DNA from: Kutzneria sp. CA-103260
Lineage (GTDB): Bacteria; Actinomycetota; Actinomycetes; Mycobacteriales; Pseudonocardiaceae
Assembly: GCF_018263855.1 (NCBI RefSeq)
Contig: NZ_CP073318.1
Location: 7,068,001 to 7,132,000, forward strand
Length of the DNA stretch: 64,000 nucleotides
Direction: 5' to 3'
In this document: positions 31,500-38,887 of the stretch, piece by piece
Layout: every line of letters starts with the position of its first letter
Numbering within the stretch: the stretch's first letter is position 1
Program-made: the position numbers and the translations under genes
The notes under the pieces: generated by a model
Seen by the model: the letters and a program-made list of their open reading frames with translations, nothing else
Told to the model about the DNA's origin: nothing
The model's database searches: none

Positions 31500-32366
31500 G
31501 TGAAGCTAGTGGTTGAAGTGGCGGTGCGCGGCGACGCGACGCTCGGTGAAGGCCCCACGTGGGACACGTCGACGTCCACGCTGCTGTGGGTGGACATCCT
31601 GGGTAGCGCGGTGCACCGGTACGACCCGGGCAGCGGCCGTGACGCCGTGCTGCCGACGCCGCAGCACGTGGGCGCGGCCAAGCCTCGCGCCGCCGGCGGG
31701 CTGATCGCCAACCTGCGGGACGGCGTGGCGCTGCTCGACGCCGACGGCACCCGGCGTTGGCTGGTGTACTGGGAACGCGAGGGCGTGCGCGGCAACGACG
31801 CGGCGGTCGACGGCGCGGGCCGGCTGTGGGCCGGCACCATGCGCTACGACGCCGCCGAGGGCGGCGGCTGGCTGGCCCGGGTGGAGCCGGACGGGGCGGC
31901 CAAGGTGCTGCTCGACGACGTGACGATCAGCAACGGTCTGGGCTGGAGCCCGGACAACACGCTGATGTACTACATCGACACACCGACCCAGCGGGTCGAC
32001 GTGTTCGACTACGACCTGGCCACCGGGACGGCCGTCAACCGCCGTCCACTGTGCACGGTCGAGGGGACCCCGGGCTCCCCCGACGGCCTGTGTGTGGACG
32101 CCGACGGGTGCGTGTGGGTGGCGCTGTGGGACGGGCACGCCATCCGTCGCTACACGCCCGAGGGCAAGCTGGACCGTCAGGTGCCGATGCCGGTGGCGCG
32201 GGCGACGGCATGTGCTTTCGGCGGCCCGAACTTCACGGACCTGTACGTGACGACTGCTCGTGAAGGGCTCGCCCCGGAGCAGTTGGCCGAGCAGGAACTG
32301 GCCGGATCCCTGTTGGTGCTGCCCGATTTCGGCGTCGGCGTGCCGTCCACGCTGTTCGCCGGCTAG
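31500..32366 (+). CDS. SMP-30/gluconolactonase family hydrolase
   Basis: 288 aa, GTG start. Six-bladed propeller motifs: TLGEGPTWDTSTSTLLWVDI, KPRAAGGLIANLRDG, RGNDAAVDGAGRLWAGTMR, TISNGLGWSPDNTLMYYIDT and PDGLCVDADGCVWVALW, containing the metal-binding Glu, Asn and Asp residues. Likely a sugar-acid lactonase or calcium-dependent lactone hydrolase. First gene of the segment inserted between rhomboid and cysM; its end overlaps the convergent luciferase-like gene by four bases. Confidence 0.9.
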   Translation: MKLVVEVAVRGDATLGEGPTWDTSTSTLLWVDILGSAVHRYDPGSGRDAVLPTPQHVGAAKPRAAGGLIANLRDGVALLDADGTRRWLVYWEREGVRGNDAAVDGAGRLWAGTMRYDAAEGGGWLARVEPDGAAKVLLDDVTISNGLGWSPDNTLMYYIDTPTQRVDVFDYDLATGTAVNRRPLCTVEGTPGSPDGLCVDADGCVWVALWDGHAIRRYTPEGKLDRQVPMPVARATACAFGGPNFTDLYVTTAREGLAPEQLAEQELAGSLLVLPDFGVGVPSTLFAG

Positions 32367-33334
32367 TCGCGCACCGCCTCGGCCAGCAGGCGGTACGAGT
32401 TGACCCGATCGTCGTGGCCGGGCATCAGGGTGAGCGCCATCAGCTCGTCGGCGCCGGTCCCGGCGATCAGCTCGGACGCCTTGTGCCGCACCGTGTCGCG
32501 GCCGCCGACGAGCTGCCGGTCCGCGAAGTTCCGGACGTGGTCATGCTCCTGCGCCGAGAAGGAGTACGCGTCCGCCGCCGCCTGGTCGGGGAACGCGTCG
32601 AACCGGGTCCCGGCCCGCATCCAGATCCTGGAAAGCAGGTAGGGGCGGGCGAGCCGGTCGGCCGCCGCGTCCGATTCCGCCACGATGGCGGTCGCGCACA
32701 CCAGCGCGTACGGCTCGGCGAGGTCCTCGGACGGCTGGAAACCGTCGCGGTAGGCGTGCAGCGCCTCCTCGCTGGCCGCCGGGTTGATCTGGTGCGCGTA
32801 GGCGTATCGAAGTCCCAGTCGGGCCGCGGTTCTCGCGCTGGCCGGACTCGAGCCGAGCAGCCAGATCGGCGGGCGTTGCTCGCCGGCCGCGCCGGCGTCG
32901 ATCGCACCGTCACGACGAGGCGTGAAGTACCCGGCCAGCGCGGCAAGCTGCTCGGCGAACTCCTCGTCGCCCGGGTTTCCCGCCCTCCGCAACGCCTGCG
33001 CGGTGCGTGCGTCGCCACCGGGCGCACGGCCGACACCGAGGTCGATTCGTCCCGGATGGAACGCGGACAGCATGCCGAACTGCTCGGCCACCACCAGCGG
33101 CGCGTGGTTGGGCAGCAGCACGCCGCCAGATCCGATCCGGAGCGTGGACGTCGCGTTGGCCAACTGTCCGGCCATGACGGCCGGTGCCGTGGCGGCGAGG
33201 CATGGCGTGTTGTGGTGTTCGGCCGCCCAGTGCCGGCGATAGCCGAGCCGCTCGACCGCCGCGGCGAGGCTCAGGGATGCTCGCAGTGCACTGCTCGCGG
33301 TGCCACCGCGCCAGACCGGCGCGACGTCCAGCAC
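32363..33334 (-). CDS. LLM class flavin-dependent oxidoreductase (MsnO8-like)
   Basis: 323 aa from GTG 33334. TIM-barrel luciferase-like features: RHWAAEHHNTPCLAATAP, RIGSGGVLLPNHAPLVVAEQFG, GRIDLGVGRAPGGD and PIWLLGSSPASA. It uses reduced FMN and O2 on an unknown substrate. Homologues begin MKLSVLDxxPV; here ATC-AAG-CTG-TCG precedes the GTG in frame. The best ribosome site, AAGGGGGA at about 33362-33369, sits before an ATT codon at 33356-33358, so the true start may be non-canonical (331 aa). Confidence 0.87.
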   Translation of the reverse strand: MLDVAPVWRGGTASSALRASLSLAAAVERLGYRRHWAAEHHNTPCLAATAPAVMAGQLANATSTLRIGSGGVLLPNHAPLVVAEQFGMLSAFHPGRIDLGVGRAPGGDARTAQALRRAGNPGDEEFAEQLAALAGYFTPRRDGAIDAGAAGEQRPPIWLLGSSPASARTAARLGLRYAYAHQINPAASEEALHAYRDGFQPSEDLAEPYALVCATAIVAESDAAADRLARPYLLSRIWMRAGTRFDAFPDQAAADAYSFSAQEHDHVRNFADRQLVGGRDTVRHKASELIAGTGADELMALTLMPGHDDRVNSYRLLAEAVRD

Positions 33335-33397
33335 CGACAGCTTGATCCCGTCAGAAATGACTTCCCCCTTGGTCGATCCCGATGGTAGCGGGATCGA

Positions 33398-34150
33398 CTA
33401 GAAGGCGCGCAGCATCAGCGTGGACGCGGTGATCAGACCGAGGACGCCGATCACCGAGCGCAGCGCGGTGGCCGGGAGGTGCCGGGCCAGGCGGGCCCCG
33501 AGGGGTCCGCCGATCGCCGTGGTCGCGGCCAGCACGATCGCCGCCGGCCAGTTCACCGGGGCAGTGAAGCAGAAGATCAGCCCGGCCACGCCGTTGGCCA
33601 CCGTCTGCAACACGTTCTTGAGCGCGTTCATGCGATGGGCGTCGTCGGTGACCAGAAGTCCCAGCAGTGCCGCGAAGATGATGCCGACGCCCGCGCCGAA
33701 GTAGCCGCCGTACGCGCCGTTGGCGAGCATGCTGGCGGTCAGCGCCGGCTTGTTGCGGTGCGGGGCGACGGCCCGCAACTTCTTGGCCAGCAACGGTTGC
33801 GTGAGCACCAGCACCGCGCCGAGCGCCAGCAGACCCGGGGCCGCGTAGTCGAAAACCTTGCTGGGCAAGGTGAACAGCAGGATCACGCCGAGGACCGAGC
33901 CGATCGCCGCCGGCGGCACGACCTTGCGCAGGGTCCGGCCCTGCCCGCGCAAGTCCCCGCGGAGGCGGATGGTCGCGGCGATCGAGCCGGGCACCACGCC
34001 GACGCAGTTGGTCACGTTGGCGGCCAGCGGGCTCAGCCCGAGGCCGACCATCAGCGGGAAGGTCAGGATGGCGCCCGCGCCGGCGACGGCGTTGAGCATG
34101 CCGACGACCAGTCCGGTCGCGGCGACGAGACCGAGGGCCAGTGGAGTCAC
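33398..34150 (-). CDS. TauE/SafE family sulfite/anion exporter
   Basis: 250 aa, GTG start (longer ATG start at 34202 possible). About eight transmembrane helices with the family's two Gly-rich halves: GMLNAVAGAGAILTFPLMVG near the start and LANGAYGGYFGAGVGIIF in the middle. Members export sulfite, sulfoacetate or related organic anions, or import them in some cases. Divergent from a LysR regulator whose probable operator (34204-34228) lies between, so it is likely LysR-controlled. Confidence 0.9.
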   Translation of the reverse strand: MTPLALGLVAATGLVVGMLNAVAGAGAILTFPLMVGLGLSPLAANVTNCVGVVPGSIAATIRLRGDLRGQGRTLRKVVPPAAIGSVLGVILLFTLPSKVFDYAAPGLLALGAVLVLTQPLLAKKLRAVAPHRNKPALTASMLANGAYGGYFGAGVGIIFAALLGLLVTDDAHRMNALKNVLQTVANGVAGLIFCFTAPVNWPAAIVLAATTAIGGPLGARLARHLPATALRSVIGVLGLITASTLMLRAF

Positions 34151-34203
34151 CTCTTGAGGGTCGTCCCGGCGGTATTGATGCGTCCAATGAACATTCCCCA
34201 TGG

Positions 34204-34228
34204 AATCGATGCGTGCTACACATCGATT
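34204..34228. promoter_or_regulatory. LysR-type operator
   Basis: AATCGATG and CATCGATT form a perfect 8-bp inverted repeat with a nine-base spacer, containing the T-N11-A pattern bound by LysR proteins. It lies just before the lysR-type start and in the divergent tauE promoter. Confidence 0.6.
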
Positions 34229-34229
34229 C

Positions 34230-35141
34230 GTGGACGTGGACGAACTGCGCTGGTTCATCAGGGTCGCGGAGAGCCGGACCGTGACCGAGGCGGCCGAGAC
34301 GCTGCACGTGTCCCAGCCCGCGCTGTCCCGGGGACTGGGGCGGCTGGAACGGGAACTCGGCGCGCCGCTGTTCGACCGGATCGGGCGGGTGCTGCGGCTC
34401 AACGCCAACGGTTCCGCGCTGTTGGAGGCGGCCCGGCGGGCGGTGTCGGCGGTCGACGGCGCCCGGCGGACCATCGGCGAGCTGGCCGATCCGGACCGGG
34501 GCACCGTCAACCTGGCGTTCCTGAACACCATGGGGCCCTTGGTCGTGCCGCACCTGATGAGCGCCTACCGGCCGCGGCGGCCCCAGGTGCAGTTCCGGCT
34601 GCGACAGGGCGGGACCGAGCGGATCCAGCAGTACCTGCTCGACGGTGTCGTGGACATGCTGCTGATCTCCACACCGACCAGACCGGAGATCATCTGGCAG
34701 CCATTGCTGACCGAGCCGCTGGTGCTGGTCGTGCCTTCGTCGCACCGGTTGGCCGGACGGTCGTCGGTTCGGCTGGCCGAGGTGCGCGACGAGCCGTTCG
34801 TGATGTTCGCCCGGGGCTTCGGGCTGCGGCCGACCACCGAGCGGCTGTGCCAGGAGGCCGGGTTCACGCCGCGTATCGAGTGCGAGGGCGAGGACGGCGC
34901 CACCCTGCGGGGGCTCATCGGCGCGGGCTGCGGGGTCGGGCTGCTCGGACCGGGACCCGCGCCGGTGCCCGGCATCGTCGAGCTGGCGGTGTCCGCGCCG
35001 GCCTGCTTCCGCACCATCGGCCTGGCCTGGTGCGACCGCTTCATGCCCGCCGCCGCCGACGCCTTCCGCTCGTTCGCCCTGGCCGAGGCGAAACCCCCTG
35101 GCATGTGGCGCCCGTTCACGCTAGCGTTGGATACGGAGTGA
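34230..35141 (+). CDS. LysR family transcriptional regulator
   Basis: 303 aa from GTG 34230; ATG 34200 would place the operator inside the gene. HTH: VDVDELRWFIRVAESRTVTEAA, ETLHVSQPALSRGLGRLE. The C-terminal periplasmic-binding-like effector domain runs about 90-290. Likely regulates the divergent TauE/SafE exporter and itself. The effector is unknown. Confidence 0.92.
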   Translation: MDVDELRWFIRVAESRTVTEAAETLHVSQPALSRGLGRLERELGAPLFDRIGRVLRLNANGSALLEAARRAVSAVDGARRTIGELADPDRGTVNLAFLNTMGPLVVPHLMSAYRPRRPQVQFRLRQGGTERIQQYLLDGVVDMLLISTPTRPEIIWQPLLTEPLVLVVPSSHRLAGRSSVRLAEVRDEPFVMFARGFGLRPTTERLCQEAGFTPRIECEGEDGATLRGLIGAGCGVGLLGPGPAPVPGIVELAVSAPACFRTIGLAWCDRFMPAAADAFRSFALAEAKPPGMWRPFTLALDTE

Positions 35142-35165
35142 TGGTTCCGTTTAGGGGGTTTCGAG

Positions 35166-35534
35166 ATGACCGCACCCGCAGAGGTGTTCCGGCAACTGGT
35201 CGACGGCGTCGTCGGCCACCAGTGGGACCAGCTGCCCCTGTTGTACGCCGAGGACGCCGTCGTCGTGCACCCGTTCAGCACCGATCCGGCCGTCGCCCGC
35301 CTGGAGGGCCGGACCCAGATCCGCGAGCACTTCGCCCGCGCCGCCGAGATGGCCGTCGAGTTCCGGGCCGAGGACCTGGTCGTGCACCAGACCACCGACC
35401 CCGAGGTCGTCGTCGGCGAGTACACCTACCGCGGCAGCCTGGGCGGCCAGGACGTCGCCATGCCGATGATCCTCGTGGTCCGGGTCCGCGACGGCCTGAT
35501 CGTCGAGTCCCGGGACTACGCCGGCAACCGATGA
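35166..35534 (+). CDS. SnoaL-like/NTF2 fold protein (paralogue 1)
   Basis: 122 aa. Pattern VFRQLVDGVVGHQWDQLPLLYAEDAVVVHPF, then GRTQIREHFARA and VRVRDGLIVESRDY, typical of SnoaL_2/NTF2-like small cone-shaped domains that bind hydrophobic ligands or catalyse isomerisation and cyclisation. Its stop overlaps the start of a close paralogue (ATGA at 35531-35534), so it arose by tandem duplication and is co-translated. Substrate unknown. Confidence 0.87.
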   Translation: MTAPAEVFRQLVDGVVGHQWDQLPLLYAEDAVVVHPFSTDPAVARLEGRTQIREHFARAAEMAVEFRAEDLVVHQTTDPEVVVGEYTYRGSLGGQDVAMPMILVVRVRDGLIVESRDYAGNR

Positions 35535-35884
35535 CCACGCCGGCCGAAGTCTTCCACCGGCTGCTGGACGGCGTCACCGGCCGGAAGTGGGACGAGCTGC
35601 CGCTGCTCTACGCCGAGGACGCGGTGGTCGTGTACCCGTTCACCGGCGCTCGACTGAGCGGTCGCTCGCAGATCCGCGAGCACTTCGCCGCCGCGGCGAC
35701 CCGCGGTGTCGACCTCCGGGCCGAGGACGTCGTGGTGCACGAGACCACCGACCCCGAGCTCGTGATCGGAGAGTTCGTGTACCGCGGCCGCCGAGACGGC
35801 CGGGACATCGACGCGCCACGGATCTTCGTGATGCGCATCCGCGACGGCCTGATCGTGGAGTCCCGCGACTACGGCAACGGGTGA
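35531..35884 (+). CDS. SnoaL-like/NTF2 fold protein (paralogue 2)
   Basis: 117 aa, very similar along its length to the preceding protein: LLYAEDAVVVYPF, GRSQIREHFAAAA, VVVHETTDPELVIGEFVYRG and MRIRDGLIVESRDYGNG. The main difference is a five-residue shorter loop after the PF motif. The two could form a heterodimer, since NTF2-like proteins dimerise through the sheet face; that is inference. Confidence 0.87.
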   Translation: MTTPAEVFHRLLDGVTGRKWDELPLLYAEDAVVVYPFTGARLSGRSQIREHFAAAATRGVDLRAEDVVVHETTDPELVIGEFVYRGRRDGRDIDAPRIFVMRIRDGLIVESRDYGNG

Positions 35885-35929
35885 TGGACGTGTGGGCCAC
35901 CGAGGCGTATCGGTAGCCCACACGTCGGT

Positions 35930-36109
35930 TCAGCTGATGACGCGGTGCCCGAGTCCCACGACTGCGAGCCCGGTGCCGATGGCGACCGCCGGCCCCGCCA
36001 CCAGGCCGGAGCCCACGCCGGCGAGCGCGCCTGTCAACAGGATGAAAGCCCAGCGCAACGGCAGCCTTTCCGGCTCCTGCCCGGTTCGCGTGTCCCTGCG
36101 CGTGGTCAC
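35930..36109 (-). CDS. Small membrane protein (59 aa)
   Basis: GTG 36109 is preceded by GAGGTGA six bases upstream. It reads VTTRRDTRTGQEPERLPLRW followed by two hydrophobic stretches (AFILLTGALAGVGSGLVAG and AVAIGTGLAVVGLG), so it likely forms a helical hairpin in the membrane. No named family. Its start overlaps the stop of a doubtful upstream frame (36106-36315). Convergent with the SnoaL pair. Confidence 0.6.
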   Translation of the reverse strand: MTTRRDTRTGQEPERLPLRWAFILLTGALAGVGSGLVAGPAVAIGTGLAVVGLGHRVIS

Positions 36110-36315
36110 CGTTCGTCACCTCGCTCGCCAGCTGGATCCGCCTTGACTGATGGTGTTGATCGCATGGCAGCGAGCCAACCAGTGACCAGGCGGCTCGACT
36201 CACAAAAAATGCACAAGTTGCGGACAACTCGGAAGTTGTTCACAGCTTTCGCGAGATGCTCTTCCACGGGGTCGTTCCGTGTGCGACCTTCGGGCATTGA
36301 GCTGAGCAAACGCAT
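36106..36315 (-). CDS. Doubtful 69-aa frame upstream of small membrane protein
   Basis: The frame is open from ATG 36315 and ends with TGA overlapping the GTG of the 59-aa gene (GTGA), which argues for coupling. But the ATG directly abuts a 20-bp hairpin and has no ribosome site. The product (EEHLAKAVNNFRVVRN, then LCIFCESS with C-x-x-C) matches nothing I know. The stretch is lower in GC than its neighbours. Confidence 0.25.
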   Translation of the reverse strand: MRLLSSMPEGRTRNDPVEEHLAKAVNNFRVVRNLCIFCESSRLVTGWLAAMRSTPSVKADPAGERGDER

Positions 36316-36359
36316 GTGAGTGGCTCACTTGACTCCAACGAGTCAAGTGAGCCACTCAC
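36316..36359. terminator. Perfect 20-bp stem-loop downstream of cysM
   Basis: Arms 36316-36335 and 36340-36359 are perfect complements with loop CAAC. It lies 14 bases beyond the cysM stop on the minus strand and probably ends the clpS-to-cysM operon. The GAGTCAAGTGAGCCACTCAC arm looks like a repeated element. Confidence 0.7.
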
Positions 36360-36372
36360 GTAGCGGAAAGAG

Positions 36373-37323
36373 CTAGGCCCAGAGGTGGCCGTCCATGCGC
36401 TGGGCGGCCTCGTCGAGGGTGCCGGAGTAGGCGCCGGTGGACAGGTACTTCCAGCCGGCGTCGGCGACGACGAAGACGACGTCGGCGGGCTTGCCGGCGG
36501 CGGCGGACTTCTCGGCGGCGGCCAGCGCCGCGTGCAGAATGGCCCCGGTGGAGATGCCGGCGAAGATGCCCTCGGTCTCCAGCAGCTGCCGGGTGCGGCG
36601 CAGCGCGTCGTAGGAGCCGACGGAGTAACGGCCGGTCAGCACCTCGGGGTCGTAGAGCTCGGGCACGAAGCCCTCGTCGAGGTTGCGTAGGCCGTAGACC
36701 AGCTCGCCGTAGCGGGGCTCGGCGGCGATGATCTGGATGTCGGGCTTGTGCTCCCGCAGGAACCGGCCGGCGCCGACGAGGGTGCCGGTGGTGCCCAGGC
36801 CGGCCACGAAGTGGGTGACCGACGGCAGGTCCCGAAGGATCTCGGGACCGGTGCCGTTGTAGTGCGCCTGCGCGTTGGCCGGGTTGCCGTACTGGTAGAG
36901 CATCACCCAGTCGGCGTTCTGCTTGGCCAGCTCCTTGGCCATGGCCACGGCCTGGTTGGAGCCGCCGGCCGCCGGCGAGAACACGATCCGGGCGCCGTAG
37001 GCCTGCAGCAGCTGCTTGCGCTCGGTGGAGGTGTTCTCGGGCATCACGCAGACCAGGCCGTAGCCCTTGAGCTTGGCCGCCATGGCCAGCGAGATGCCGG
37101 TGTTGCCGGAGGTCGGCTCGAGAATGGTGCAGCCCGGCCACAGCGTGCCGTCCCGCTCGGCCGCCTCGATCATGGCCAGCGCGGGCCGGTCCTTGATCGA
37201 GCCGGTCGGGTTGCGGTCCTCCAGCTTCGCCCACAGCCGCACCGTCTCCGACGGCGACAGCCGGGGCAGCCCGATCAGGGGCGTGTCACCGAGGGCGTCG
37301 AGCAGCGAGTCGTACCGGGCCAC
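36373..37323 (-). CDS. cysM: O-phosphoserine sulfhydrylase CysM
   Basis: 316 aa, GTG start. PLP enzyme: Lys in NPTGSIKDRPA, phosphate-binding SGNTGIS, and GTTGTLVGAGRFL. It makes cysteine from O-phosphoserine using the thiocarboxylated carrier CysO as sulfur donor, as shown for M. tuberculosis Rv1336. The C-terminal AYSGTLDEAAQRMDGHLWA tail is of the mycobacterial type that covers the active site. The adjacent cysO and mec genes confirm the assignment. Confidence 0.96.
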   Translation of the reverse strand: MARYDSLLDALGDTPLIGLPRLSPSETVRLWAKLEDRNPTGSIKDRPALAMIEAAERDGTLWPGCTILEPTSGNTGISLAMAAKLKGYGLVCVMPENTSTERKQLLQAYGARIVFSPAAGGSNQAVAMAKELAKQNADWVMLYQYGNPANAQAHYNGTGPEILRDLPSVTHFVAGLGTTGTLVGAGRFLREHKPDIQIIAAEPRYGELVYGLRNLDEGFVPELYDPEVLTGRYSVGSYDALRRTRQLLETEGIFAGISTGAILHAALAAAEKSAAAGKPADVVFVVADAGWKYLSTGAYSGTLDEAAQRMDGHLWA

Positions 37324-37330
37324 GGCGAGG

Positions 37331-37609
37331 TCAGCGGCTGCCGCCGGCCACGGCCGGCAGGATGGTCACGTTGTCGCCGTCGGCGACCTTGGCCTCCAGG
37401 CCGCCGGCGAAGCGCACGTCCTCGTCGTTGACGTAGATGTTGACGAAGCGGTGCAGCACGCCGTCCTTGACCAGGCGGGCCTTCAGGCCGCCGTGGTTGG
37501 ACTCCAGGCTGTCGATGACCTCGGCGAGCGTGGCGCCGCTGGCCTCGACGGACTTCTCGCCGCCGGTGTGGGTGCGCAGGATCGTCGGAATCGAGACGCT
37601 GATGGCCAT
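37331..37609 (-). CDS. cysO: Sulfur carrier protein CysO (ThiS/MoaD family)
   Basis: 92 aa ubiquitin-fold protein. Its diglycine, in NVTILPAVAGGSR, is followed by Ser-Arg rather than ending the chain as in mycobacterial CysO. Thiocarboxylation requires a terminal Gly, so the last two residues must be removed first; the JAMM protease Mec encoded next door is the obvious candidate. Seven bases before cysM, same strand. Confidence 0.93.
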   Translation of the reverse strand: MAISVSIPTILRTHTGGEKSVEASGATLAEVIDSLESNHGGLKARLVKDGVLHRFVNIYVNDEDVRFAGGLEAKVADGDNVTILPAVAGGSR

Positions 37610-37669
37610 GTGCTGTCTAACCTCCGCTATCGGCCTTGACTGTTGGCTGGGACGCCCGGCACCGGCCGG

Positions 37670-38095
37670 TTATTCCCCGTAGGACTCGACGATCTCCACC
37701 GGCTCCTCGGCGACCTGGCCGTCGACGATCCGGTAGGACCGGAACTCGTGGGTGTCCGGCTCCCGGGTGGACACCAGCACGTAGTGCGCCTCCGGCTCGC
37801 CGGCGTAGGACACGTCGGTGCGGGACGGATACGCCTCGGTCGCGGTGTGCGAGTGGTAGACCACCGCCGGCACCTCGTCGTTGGCGTCCATCTCCCGGTA
37901 CAGCCGCAGCAGGTCGCCGGACTCGAACTCGTAGAACGTGGGCGACCGGGCGGCGTTGAGCATCGGCACGAAGCGCTCGGGCCGGGCCGGCGACGGACCC
38001 GCGATCACTCCGCACGCCTCGTCGGGATGGTCCCGGCGGGCGTGTTCGACGATGGCCTCGACCAGGTCACGGCGGATCACCAGCACGGTACCCAT
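37670..38095 (-). CDS. mec: JAMM/MPN+ metalloprotease Mec (CysO-cysteine hydrolase)
   Basis: 141 aa. The zinc motif E-xn-H-S-H-x7-S-x2-D is complete: DEACGVIAG supplies the Glu and YHSHTATEAYPSRTD the His, His, Ser and Asp. In mycobacteria (Rv1334) it releases cysteine from the CysO-Cys adduct. Here it may also trim the two residues after the CysO diglycine. Order mec-cysO-cysM conserved. Confidence 0.95.
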   Translation of the reverse strand: MGTVLVIRRDLVEAIVEHARRDHPDEACGVIAGPSPARPERFVPMLNAARSPTFYEFESGDLLRLYREMDANDEVPAVVYHSHTATEAYPSRTDVSYAGEPEAHYVLVSTREPDTHEFRSYRIVDGQVAEEPVEIVESYGE

Positions 38096-38132
38096 CCTAG
38101 TAGGTGGCCGGTGTTGTCCCGAGGTATGGGAA

Positions 38133-38651
38133 TCAGCCGGTCAGCTGGGCGGCCAGCTCCGGACGCAGCGCCGTGACCAGCTGTCCCTGCAGGTCAGCGA
38201 ACAGCCCGGCCTGCCGCACGCCGACGTCACTCGATCGGGTGTCGCCCTGGACGCCCCGCGGCACCCACACCAGCCGGGCCTGGCCCAGGACCTTGATCCA
38301 GTCGTCCACGCCGGACAGCGGGTAGCTAGCCGGCCCGGAGTCCGGGATCGACGCCAGCACCCGCCGGGCCGCGTCCCGCAGCTCCTCCCGCAGGCCCACG
38401 CCGAAGCGGGCCAGGAACTCCTGCGCCGACGGGCCGTACTCGGAGACCGGCGGCAGCACCCGGTCCAGCAGGGCCAGCCGCTCCCGGTCGAACCGCCAGC
38501 GGTCCCGGAACCCGCCCTGCGGCGGCGCGTCGTCCAGCAGCCGGGCCAGCGTGCCGATGCCCTCCCGCAGCGCGGACACCGTGTGCTCGGTGAGGTTGAG
38601 CAGCACCTGGTTCTCGCCGACGACCACGTCGAAGCCGTGGGACCAGCTCAT
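38133..38651 (-). CDS. DUF2017-like protein paired with ClpS-like paralogue
   Basis: 172 aa, ATG overlapping the upstream gene by four bases. Mostly helical: VLLNLTEHTVSALREGIGTLARLL, LALLDRVLPPVSEY, LREELRDAARRVL, then VDDWIKVLGQARLVW and AGLFADLQGQLVTAL. The layout mirrors the true DUF2017 protein at 39855: an N-terminal helix pair, an xLLPx segment, DxWLxxxxxxRL and a C-terminal WVQESLVTAV. Identity is low by eye. It lies directly after a ClpS-like gene, as DUF2017 lies after clpS. Function unknown. Confidence 0.75.
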   Translation of the reverse strand: MSWSHGFDVVVGENQVLLNLTEHTVSALREGIGTLARLLDDAPPQGGFRDRWRFDRERLALLDRVLPPVSEYGPSAQEFLARFGVGLREELRDAARRVLASIPDSGPASYPLSGVDDWIKVLGQARLVWVPRGVQGDTRSSDVGVRQAGLFADLQGQLVTALRPELAAQLTG

Positions 38652-38887
38652 GGCGTGTTCCTCTCGATCACCGGCCGCAGCCCGAAGCCCAGCATCCGGG
38701 CGGCGATCACCTCGGCGTCGCCCCGGGTCTCCGCCAGGCCGACAGTGGCCTTGCCCTCGGCCCCGATCTGCCTGGTCAGCGTCACGGCGTCGGCCAGCGG
38801 CAGCCCGCACACCCGGTTCAGCACGTCGGCGACGACCGTGTCCTCGCTGCGCAGGTCGTTGTAGGCGACCACCCGGAAAACAGTCAC
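38648..38887 (-). CDS. Divergent ClpS-like adaptor paralogue
   Basis: 79 aa from GTG 38887 (GGGGGG ribosome site), overlapping the peptidase stop (GTGA). It aligns over most of its length with the canonical ClpS at 40409: RVVAYNDLRSEDTVVADVL against TVVWNDPVNLMSYVTYVL, and IGAEGKATVG against VHHKGRAIVS. The ClpS core fold seems kept, but the His of VHHKG that helps hold an N-degron is replaced by Ala-Glu and the N-terminal extension is missing. It may bind other substrates or block ClpC. Confidence 0.72.
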   Translation of the reverse strand: MTVFRVVAYNDLRSEDTVVADVLNRVCGLPLADAVTLTRQIGAEGKATVGLAETRGDAEVIAARMLGFGLRPVIERNTP

